DNA of 64,000 bases from assembly GCA_030272155.1 (NCBI GenBank), contig CP126194.1:5199501-5263500 (forward strand), read 5' to 3'. The notes below the pieces were generated by a model. That model worked only from the letters and a program-made list of their open reading frames with translations. It was not told where the DNA came from and made no database searches. This document shows, piece by piece, positions 55,030 to 64,000 of this stretch. This DNA comes from Tetradesmus obliquus (lineage: Eukaryota > Chlorophyta > Chlorophyceae > Sphaeropleales > Scenedesmaceae). A program made the position numbers and the translations under genes. Within the stretch, counting starts at the first letter, position 1. Each line of letters starts with the position of its first letter.

Positions 55030-58000
55030 TTACTCGCACCGCGAGTCGCGCTTCTGCACGCGCATTGGCGGCTTGTACGCGCGCAGCGTCAGCGACGACA
55101 GCACCACGCTCACACTACTAAACACCATGCAGCCGCCAGCCACCCACGGCGGCATCTGCACGTGGAACTGCGGGTACAGCACGCCCGCCGCTATCGGAAT
55201 CATCACCACATTATACCCCATCGCCCACACAAAGTTCCACTGGATGCGGCGGAAGGTCTTGCGCGCCAGATCCAGCGCGATCAGCACCTGCTCCAGGTCA
55301 TCCCGCATCAGCACATAGTCAGCAGCCTCAACTGCAATGTCTGTGCCGCTGCCGATAGCCATGCCCACATCAGCAGCCGCCAGCGCAGGCGAGTCATTCA
55401 CACCATCGCCCACCATGGCCACGCAGCAGCCGCGCGACTGCAGGTCAGTGACCACGCCCGCCTTGCCGGCTGGCAGCACCTCGGCCGACACGTGGCTGCT
55501 GGGGATGCACAGCTGCTTGGCGATCGCGCGCGCGGTGCGCCAGTTGTCGCCGGTCAGCAGGTGGCACTCGACGCCCTGCAGGAAGCGGCAGCAGCAGCAG
55601 CAGGTGAGCAAGATACTCGCACGCTTGGTGCAGGCAAAGCTCTGCCCTGCTTCTCAATGACATGCACTTACCAGCAGCTGCCACCGCATACAAGCATGCA
55701 CTACAGCCTCATTGCACTGCTATGGACTCCCGCCTGCCTCACCTGCCGCTGCAGCGCTGCCACCACCCTAAGTGCCTCAGGCTTGAGCGGGTCTGACACT
55801 GCCAGCGCTGCCACTGCCTTGCCGTTGATGCCCACCAGCACACACGTCTGGCCCTGCGCCTCTCTCGACTGCATGTAGTCCTCCACCTCAGGCCCCAGCA
55901 GCACCCCCTGCTCCTGCATCAGCAGCCGGTTGCCGAGCGCAACATGCAGGCTGCTGCCGGCTGGTTGCTGCTTGCTGCTGCCGTTGGCCTGTATGTGCAC
56001 CTGCTGCGGTTGCTGCTGCTGCTGGGGTTGTTTGCTGCCGCCGCAGCTGAGGCTGGGGTCAGGCAGCTGCGCAGTGACGCCCCTACCAGGATGGTTCTGC
56101 AGGAAGCAGGCAGAACAGCACAACCCGGTGTCAGCAACGCGGCCGCAAACAGGCAGGATAGAAGCCAAACCACAGTCACCTTGAGATTTTTGCAACTGTA
56201 CAGAATCCAGTAGAGCTAATGTGCTTGCGTGCTCTGCAAGCAAAAAGCAAGCGGTTGCGCTGGCCGGCCGGGCTTGATGAAAGCTGCCGTCATGTACCTC
56301 GACACTCGCCACCTTCCGTACCTACATCCCCACCCCATCCTTGCCACGCAGTGCGTCAAAATGCAACAGCACACACTGCTGCAACCTGCATGGCATGGCA
56401 CTGGCCCAGCAGCAGCTGCGCTCACCTCTACTTCTGACACCTTCAGCATGCCCGAGTTGAGCATGCGCCCCAGCCGCTTCGGGGTGCTCACAGGAGACCC
56501 CGGGCCCTCCCCGCCCTCACTATGCCCCGCCCAGGCAGCCAGCCCGCCTGTGCTATTCGCCAGCTGCTTGCCCAGCCTGCTCGCCAACCCCGGCTGCATT
56601 TCACAGCTGCCTCGCCGCTGCCGCGGGCTGCTGCTGCTGCCGCCCCAGCCCACGTCGGGCCCGCTGCTGCTGCTGCTGTGCCTCAGCACGCCGTGCCGCT
56701 GCTGCTGCTGCTGCTGCTTGCCGCCGCAGCGCGGGCTGCTGCCATCCTCGTCCTCTAAGCTGTACATCGCCACCGTCACTACTGTATGCGGCCCAGCAGG
56801 CGCTGCAGACTGCTGCTGCTGCTGCTTGCTGCTGGCCTTTAGATCTACTGCGCTGCTGCTGAACACGGCTGTCGGCGAGGGCCTGCTCAGCTCCGCCTGC
56901 GCAAACTCCAGCACTGCTTTAGCCAGTGGGTGCTCACTGGAGGACTCCACAGCAGCAGCAAGCTGGCAGACCTGCTGCAGCGAGTAGTGGCTGTTGAAGA
57001 GCACCGCCTCAGTGACCTGCGGCCTGCCGCGCGTGAGCGTGCCTGTCTTGTCAAACACCACCGTGTTCACGTGGTGCCCGCGCTCCAGCGCGTCGCCGCC
57101 TGCAGCACGACAAGACAGCACACAAACATGATCTGCTGTCAGTACACAGCTGGGCATGCACTGTGACAGAACGATGCGCTGACTGGCATGCAGACAGCCA
57201 ACACAACCACAGCATGCCACTGGCAACCGGCAGTGCATATGCATGGCTGCAACATGCAAGGCCCAAGGAAGGAAACAGTGCATGCAGCACACCATGTGCT
57301 CTGCAGAATGTGCAACAGCAGCACCAACGCCACTGCCTGCGCCAGCCGCGCACACACACTGCATGCCAACCACCTAGGAAAACCACGCCTCTCACCTTTG
57401 ATGAGCACGCCCAGGTGCGCCCCCACGCCCGTGCCCACCATCACTGCAGTGGGCGTGGCCAGGCCCAGCGCGCAGGGGCAGGCGATGACCAGCACCGCGA
57501 TGCCAAATAGCAGCGCAAACAGAAAGTGCGTGTGGCCCAGCGGCAGCCAGTCCTCAGGGTAGCCGCCCACACTGCCCGCAATGAACCTGCAGGGCGCAAC
57601 ACAGCATATGTGTGAGATGCACGCGTGAGCATTCAAACCATGTGAGTGTTATACTCCAGAGCTGTGCAGCAACCATGTGGCGCGCCGTCAATGGGTGGTT
57701 AGGGTAGGGCAGGCACGCGACACGCAGATAACCGCAGATTAAGCAGGGCTCCCAGCACCGCCTGCACGTGATCAATTGTGCATGATGCGCGTGGCATAAG
57801 CAGCTGTGTATGCAAAGGGCCTCACCAGATGAGCCACGTCATCAGCGCCAGCCCCACCACAACCGGCACAAACAGGCTGGCCACATAATCCGCATACGCC
57901 TGGATCGGCGCCTTGCTCATCTGCGCGCGCTCCACCAGACGCACAATCTGCGCCAGCACGGTATCTGCGCCCACACGGCTCGCACGCATGATCAGCGCAT

Positions 58001-61000
58001 TGCCCGTGTTGATGGTGCCGCCTATGAGGGCGTCGCCGGCCTGGCGCAGTACGGGCGCTGACTCGCCGCTGATCATGGATTCGTTGATGTAGGAGCTGCC
58101 GTGCAGCAGCTCGCCGTCTGCTGGGATGCGGCCGCCGGGCAGCACCTGCATGGCCAGCAATGCAAAGCAGCAGCACCGCAACTTACTCAAACATTCACCA
58201 GCTGTCAGGATTACTGGGATAAAGTCGTGCAGCAGCTCGCCGTCCGCGGGGATGCGGCCGCCAGGCAGCACCTGCATGACCAGCCAAGCAATGCAGCAGC
58301 ACCGCAACTTACTCAAACATTCACCAGCTGTCAGGATTACCGGGATGAAGCCGTGCAGCAGCTCGCCATCTGCTGGGATGCGGCCGCCGGGCAGCACCTG
58401 CATGGCCAGCCAAGCAAAGCAGCAGCAGCGCAAGTCAGCAACCATGCAGCAGCTGTCATAATCAGTGGAATAAGCGTCGTGCAGCAGCTCGCCGTCCGCG
58501 GGGATGCGGCCGCCGGGCAGCACCTGCATGACCAGCCAAGCAAAGCAGCAGCAGCGCAAGTCAGCAAACAGGCACCAGCTTTCAATATCAGTGGAATGAG
58601 CGTCGCGCAGCAGCTCGCCGTCTGCGGGGATGCGGTCTCCAGGCAGCACCTGCATGACCAGCCAAGCAAAGCAGCAGCACAAGCAAAGCAGCAGCGCAAC
58701 GACAAGTCAGTGTGGCACACACTACCTGTCATCACCATCCTTGAGTGGATAAGCGCGATGTACCTCTGCAACCTCCCTCTCTCAGCAATGCTCCCTAGCA
58801 CCAAACATTAGCCATGATGTCACCCTGCAAACAAACTCCAATATACAAGCAAGCAGCGCCTCGCACCTTGAGCAAGTCCCCGTGGTGTATCAGCGCGCTC
58901 TCCACCACGTCCTCGGTCAGCACGCGGCCCTCCTCGTCCAGCGTGACCAGGTTGGCGCTGTCAGGCGCCAGCGACAGCAGCGACTGGATCGCGGCGCTGG
59001 TCTTGCCCTTGGCGGCACACTCCAGGTACTTGCCCAGGATGATGACCGTGATCAGCATCGCGCACGTCTCGAAAAAGTCCTGCAAGCGTGAAGGACAGGA
59101 TACAAGCAAGGTGGATGGTCGAGCTGCGGCTATGTGTATACCATGCAGGCGCAAGGATTGGCACCACTCAAATAGAGGCAGCATGAGCAGCTGACTGAGT
59201 GGTACAGATACACTAGCAAGCAAGCATCCGGCAAAAGAAATGAAGGGACAGCGCTGCTGCTGCTGCTGCTGCTGTTGCTTACCGTGGGCACGTAGTTGAG
59301 CTTCTTGTGGTGCACGAAGCGGTGGTGCAGGATGCTGATCACGCTGTAGAAGTAGCTCGCGTCCGTGCCCAGCGCCACCAGCACGTCCATGTTGGCCACG
59401 CCGCGCCGCAGCGCTTTTGCAGCGCCCTTGTGGAAGCGCCACCCGATCCAGAACTGCACCGGCGTGGCCAGGGCCCACTTGATTAGCTCATCCAGGCGGA
59501 AGCCGAATACTGGCGCGGACAGCACCGGTTCAGTGCCTGCATATTTGAGAGAGAGCAAGCGGTGGTGGTGGTTGGTGTTTGGTCAGTGAATGGTGTGGCT
59601 GTGACATGTGGTCGCGCAGCCTTGTGCATGTGTCCAACATGCAAGCAAAGGGCAAGCATTATGCAAGGTGAAAGGCTGGCGCCCTCACAATCCTGTCCTT
59701 TATGAACCGCTTACTGCAACACCATGCTTGCAAGCATACAAGCCTCAGGAAACCCAGCAAGTAACTGATGTTCCAATCCTCAGCAGCTGTCCTATGTCCA
59801 CAGCAGCGCACCTGGCAGCATGGGCAGCACCATCGCCAGGATGAACACAGGAATAGTGAACACCAGCGCCATGCTCAGCAGGTTGCCCCACTCAGCCAGC
59901 TCAGCAGCAGCGTCACTGCCCTTGGAGGAGTCTCCTGCAAGCAAACTTCCCACAAAGCCTGCATCACTGATTGCAGCCAGGAAAGCCCGCGGCCCTGTGG
60001 CAGCTGCATCATACCACACCTCTGCCCGCCCTGTCAGCGCACTAACAGACGCAGAGGAAACACCCGGCAGCGCAGTCAGTGCAGCTTCCACTGCACTAGA
60101 GCACGCCGAGCAGGTCATGCCCAGCACCCCCAAGCTGCAGCACTCCAGGCCCGCTTTGCTGACCAGCCGCGCCTCAAACCCTAGGTCCTCAACCGCTGCA
60201 ACAAGGGCCTCTGCGGTGATGCTGCTGGGGTGGTGGCAAACCTCTGCCTGGCCTGTAGGCAGGCTAACGCCAACCCGCATCACGCCAGGCAGCGCTGCTA
60301 GGGCCCGCTCTACGGAGCCGGAGCAGGCTGCACAGGTCATGCCTGTGATGCCTAGCCGCGCAACCTGCAGCAGCAGGAGCAGCAGCAACAGCAGCAGCAG
60401 CAGTAGCAGCAGTGGGATGGGCGCCACTGCTGCGCAGGTGCAGCTGCTTCAAGCTGGCTTTCTGCAATTGACTACAGCAGTCATTGTGGCAAGGCCTGCT
60501 GTGTTGCTTGTGACACCAGAGCCATACACAAGCTCTGGTCAAGCATTGCACTCCGGCTGCTGCTGCTGCTGCTCTGCTGCTAGCTGAGTATACCTGACAG
60601 CCATGCCTGCTGCTCAGCTGTGCTATTCTCAGCTGTGCTATTCTCACGGGTGCTCCTGCCACACTGCTGTAGACCATGTCATGGCTGACTGGTGTTGGCC
60701 ACCACGAAGCATCCACAACCCACAGCTGCTCACACCCACCTGTGGCCTGTCCTCCTGCTCATCTGCTCCGCCATTCAGGTTGTGCACTGACAGCAGCTTG
60801 CAGTCAAAGCCGCAGTCCTCAGCAGCAGTCACAAGGTCATCCGTGCAAGCAACTGCTGCGTTGTATTTCACCTGCAGGACATCAGCAGCAGCCAGCAGGT
60901 TGAGGTTGCGCTAATGCAGTGCCAGTTGCTGCCTCTTGGCAGGAGCCTGCCGGCACACTGTGCTGTGTGCAGCTGCTGCATGCCTAACCTGCATGCATCT

Positions 61001-61735
61001 CACACCGCGCTGTTGGTGGGCGGCACTGTCCGCTTCTTGCACTGCTGTGCATTTCCAGTGAGGCTTCTGCACTCAAGTTGCTTGCGGTTGTTGTTGATCT
61101 CACCTCTGCAGAATGCTGCAGCAGTGCTACCTGCACCTCCGTCACTCCAGGCACGGCCCTACACAGTGCAAAGGTCACAGTGCAGGCGGCAACACGGTTA
61201 CCCAACTGCGTGCACATTGCGTGCTGCTACCCATGCCAGGGTGAGACTGCAGCTGCAGCTGCTGTTGCCCGTGGGCATCGCTTGCCACATGTATGCAAGG
61301 TTGTGATGCAGCAGATCAGACAAAGCAACACAATGACACATCCGCACCAGTGGCAAAAATACGTTGTAGCTGTACGCTATGGCTAGCTGGTGAGCATGGA
61401 ATGCTACCAAAGGGCAACTGCAAAGAAGCTACCCAGCTCGCCAGAAGGGCCATCAGCAGCCAGTGTGCTCACCTCAGCGCTGCCTCCACTGCGGATGTAC
61501 ATGCTGAGCATGTCATGCCCGTGACAGACAGCTGCAAGGCACGTTCATGCAGCAGCAGAGTCAGCAAAGCGCCCGAAGGACAGCTGCAGTTGTTGGATGA
61601 CCCTGCCCCGCTCACCAGCGCGCTGGAGGGTATGCTGTGCACAGACACAGAAGAAGGCGCAGTGACCATCTCTGTGTCGGCCACGGGCTCATACTTCGCC
61701 CGTGCCCTGCCTAGCAACTGCCTCAGCTTGTCCAT
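55030..61735 (-). CDS. RAN1: Copper-transporting P1B-type ATPase (RAN1/ATP7-like)
   Basis: This pump moves Cu(I) across a membrane at the cost of ATP; the family loads secretory cuproenzymes. Eleven exons (61735-61473, 61158-61104, 60871-60740, 60364-59812, 59536-59283, 59079-58867, 58145-57826, 57586-57396, 57099-56426, 56096-55743, 55575-55030) give 3,549 nt, 1,182 residues plus TAA. Three N-terminal metal-binding domains carry [18 protein letters not shown] and GMTCSACSS. Then follow membrane helices, the actuator motif [22 protein letters not shown] with the CPC metal site (about residue 631), DKTGTLT (about 675), [18 protein letters not shown] (about 1058), and the Cu(I)-type YNVVMIP and [12 protein letters not shown] helices. 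The N terminus does not look like a transit peptide, which favours the secretory-pathway type over plastid PAA1/2. A roughly 120-residue Ser/Gln-rich insert splits the nucleotide-binding domain after SSEHPLAK. The intron before exon 58145 holds a five-unit array. Confidence 0.95.
58101..58720 (-). repeat. Five-unit, 126-bp tandem array around a copper-ATPase exon start
   Basis: Units start near 58101, 58227, 58353, 58479 and 58604. Each contains in sense an acceptor-like GCAG and the [14 protein letters not shown] coding sequence. The true exon starts at 58145 in the unit nearest the downstream coding sequence. As 126 is divisible by three, one reading frame stays open from about 58682 through all units into the exon. 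Confidence 0.93.
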
Positions 61736-63095
61736 GGCTTGCTGCTGCTGTTCAGGACAGCTGCCCCGAAGAGCAGGTTGAGGTGCTTGCGGCCCTCGCT
61801 GCAGCTAAACAAGCTCCATTGTGATGCTTCCGATGCCGTTGGGCTATCGACACACCGAGGTGCCTAGTTCACTCTACTGTTCTGGTACAATGGGCGAGCA
61901 GGGCAGAGCTTCAGACGTCGCAACGTATACAGGGATCCGTTGTTGTTTGCAATAAGGTGGCTGGTACTGCTCACAGCTTCGAAACTGGCCCAGAGCGTGG
62001 GGCACAATGCCTATTGCTGCACTGCGAGCTGCAGCAGGTGTCTTTGATAAGCCAGGGAGTCGTACTAGTAAAGTAAGAAACGAACGAGCATTGCAGGATA
62101 AGCTGTAAGTGGGACTGCTTAAGCTTTGGTCAGGTGACAGTCATATCAAAGCATGGGTAAGAGCGAACGCGTCCTTCGAGTGAACGAACAAAACGATGTA
62201 TCAGCCGGTCAAAATCATACTAAGTGGGATGCATGAAACTGTTGTAGGTTGCGAAGGTTGGAAGCCTGGCACCTGTTGAGCAGTGGCACCTGCACAGGAC
62301 ACCGCACACACTCAACGGCAGCGTTGAATTACGCACAGCCGGACAGCGCCTGAAGCGAAATCGTTATCACAAATGTTCATTAGATGAACAAAGGTTATTG
62401 GTGAGCCTGCAGCTGGCAAAGCGTGCGATCAGAATGTTGTACATTCTACAAACTCTGGACAGCAATCCCATCTGCGCAGCAGCCGCTGCAGGGCATTGCC
62501 CTGCTATCAGGTTCTCTGTATTCGTCCTGAGGTTTAAACAGGTCCCGAACCTTTGTTCAGCCTTTGCATGTGCTGTAGCGGTGTGCTTGCGCGCATGATA
62601 TCCTTGACACAGGCATGGACGGGACCAGGCATGGATGGGACTGGAAGGCGCCACCTATGCCAGTATATAAGGGTTATAACGTGCCTGCAGGTCATACATT
62701 ACAACCGCATGCAACATAATGCGTCCTCACATAGCAAGAAGGAACCCCCAGGGGGACTGTCACACGGTGTGAGATGCGACTGTACTGAGTGCTCACCAAG
62801 TCCTCAGGCGCCTGCTGAGGTGTGCCTCTGAAACCTATAACGTGCACTGTGAGGCTGATACACTCAATCCAGCCGCAAATCATGTTCAGATGTTCGTATC
62901 ACGTCAGATACATGTCACCCCGCATGGCGCCATGCAGCATATAAACAGATGAAGCACTATGCAGCTGAGATCTTGTATGCAAACTTTGAGAGGAAAGGTC
63001 ACACGCCACATAAGCAATGCAGGACCTTCAAAAAGAGTCCTTCAAAACCCGTCCAGGTGGATATGTACAGGTCTGTGCAATGCCAAGTGTTTGCA
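61736..63095. other. Copper-ATPase promoter and VAC14 3' region
   Basis: About 1.36 kb without a supported gene. TTACA at 62699-62703 (TGTAA in sense) may end VAC14. Several GTAC cores, the centre of algal copper-response elements, occur upstream of the ATPase (for example near 61886 and 61962), but GTAC is too short to be evidence alone. Confidence 0.45.
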
Positions 63096-63721
63096 TCACG
63101 ATTCTCTGCTGCCTACTGCTGCCGCTGCTGCCACCTGGTCATCCCCTCCGCCTCCCACCACGCCACTGCTGGTTGGGCTGCTTCGCTCAACAGCCGCCAT
63201 GGACGCTTGATGTTGCTGCTCTTTCTGTATGTCCTCCTCCACACGCAGCCCCTCAACCAGCAGCCGCCGCCGTTCCTCTTCTGCTGCATGCTGCTGCTGC
63301 CGAGCTACAAAGTTTTTCAGCAGATCGTCAAAATCGGCCCACTGCTGCTGCTCCAACTGCTGCTGCTGCTGCTGCTGCTTGCCGCCTTTGCTGCCAGTGC
63401 CCTGCTGCTGCAGCTGCAGCGCCTCCAGCTGCATGAGGGTCACTGCAGGCACCGCCTGCAGCCGCGCCGACAGCGTTTTGAATGCACTGCTTTGCGGCAG
63501 CAGCATCAGCAAGCCATACAGCGCCCGCAGCAGGTCCGGGTGCCGCGATGGCTGCAGCAGCTGCAGCCGCAGAAATGCAAAAGCAGGCGTCTCCAGCAGC
63601 TGCACCAGCCTGTCTATCTGCACCAGCACCTCGGCGCCTAGAGGCAGCGTTGCCAGGTGCTGTATGATGTCGCAGCAGTGGCTGTACACTTGTGCCAGCA
63701 GGCACAAGCTCAGCAGAGCAC
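63096..63721 (-). CDS. VAC14: VAC14, PIKfyve/FAB1 complex scaffold (last exon only)
   Basis: VAC14 is the HEAT-repeat scaffold that holds the FAB1/PIKfyve lipid kinase and FIG4 phosphatase on endosomes or vacuoles. Only the last exon lies in the window; the rest continues to the right. The acceptor is CTGCCAG before 63721, entering at codon phase 1. The conserved VAC14 C-terminal block is clear: LLSLCLLAQVYSHCCDIIQH, LVQIDRLVQLLETPAFAFLR, LQLLQPSRHPDLLRALYGLL and MLLPQSSAFKTLSARLQAVP. After it comes an alga-specific tail with a Gln run, a coiled-coil-like segment (FVARQQQHAAEEERRRLLVE) and a Gly/Ala-rich end, stop TGA at 63098-63096. Confidence 0.9.
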
Positions 63722-63837
63722 CTGGCAGGCAGCAGGAACACACCACACGCGGCCCTTGTCAGTGACGTGGCAGTAGGAGTCTGTGCTGATGACATGTGTG
63801 ATACCGACAGCTGCAGCAAAATGTATTTCGGCAACTT

Positions 63838-63912
63838 AGAGAGAGGTGAGAGAGATCTGTTACAGAGAGAGAGGTCTGTTACAAGAGAGGTCTGTTACAG
63901 GGGTGGGCAAGC
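63838..63912 (-). repeat. Short GAGAGA / TCTGTTACA direct repeats in a VAC14 intron
   Basis: The word TCTGTTACA, usually preceded by GAGAG, occurs three times within about 60 bases. No function is apparent. Confidence 0.7.
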
Positions 63913-64000
63913 TATCACCCTAGAGTGAGTCACTTGCCCCTCTATCAGTTCACGTATCGTGAGAACCCGATAGCAAGCCACAAGATGCAACCAAAGTAAA

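Noticed and set aside
58101..58811. Plus-strand open frame of repeated blocks
   Set aside because: It is antisense to the 126-bp copper-ATPase array. The minus strand carries the conserved exon.
61736..62600. Copper-response elements (GTAC cores) upstream of the copper ATPase
   Set aside because: The four-base core occurs by chance at this density, and no longer conserved context was seen.

Overview
This window is nuclear DNA from a green alga. The reasons are GC-rich, intron-dense genes, the chlorophyte poly(A) word TGTAA just past several stop codons, plant/algal family members (R2R3-MYB, RAN1-like copper pump, plastid-type thioredoxin, plant-type USE1), and very abundant CAG/CTG repeats. 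A chlorophycean such as a member of Sphaeropleales is my guess; the genus cannot be fixed from sequence alone.

Layout, left to right: PRP8 (+, 158-20160, 5' end outside the window, 35 exons visible); an FBH1-type F-box/UvrD helicase (-, 30745-21617) converging on it; RED/SMU2 (-, 36019-31847); a poly(A) polymerase/CCA-adding-enzyme family gene (+, 36727-41496) divergent from RED; a thioredoxin-like plastid protein (-, 45055-43964); USE1, an ER SNARE (+, 45455-47470), divergent from the thioredoxin gene; an R2R3-MYB (-, 53476-50686); a copper P1B-ATPase (-, 61735-55030); and the last exon of VAC14 (-, 63721-63096). For RED, the polymerase, thioredoxin, USE1, MYB and the copper ATPase the exons I placed sum to whole codon numbers, and the visible part of PRP8 does too. 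The FBH1 model has unresolved parts. The genes do not form one pathway, but PRP8 and RED are both spliceosome components.

The most unusual feature is how introns are built. In PRP8, FBH1, RED, the polymerase gene and the copper ATPase, many introns carry one to five diverged tandem copies of the neighbouring exon end together with its splice site. In PRP8 about 17 exon junctions are affected. In one case (intron 20) the copy sits at the donor itself, so the intron is bounded by direct repeats of the downstream exon start. Arrays reach six 139-bp units (FBH1) and five 126-bp units (copper ATPase); the latter keeps one open frame throughout. The MYB, USE1 and thioredoxin genes show none of this. 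The pattern fits intron creation or growth by tandem duplication of splice-site-containing segments, and supplies many decoy or alternative splice sites.

Other points: (CTG)n in the sense strand repeatedly sits just before 3' splice sites on both genomic strands, while exonic runs are sense (CAG)n; a 27-bp minisatellite multiplies one 5' splice site seven-fold; RED ends in about 19 consecutive in-frame TGA triplets; the FBH1-like gene has an in-frame TAG, a degenerate Walker A motif spelled across a possible 20-nt microexon, and a frame change across a CAG run; two copies of a SINE-like repeat lie in PRP8 introns.
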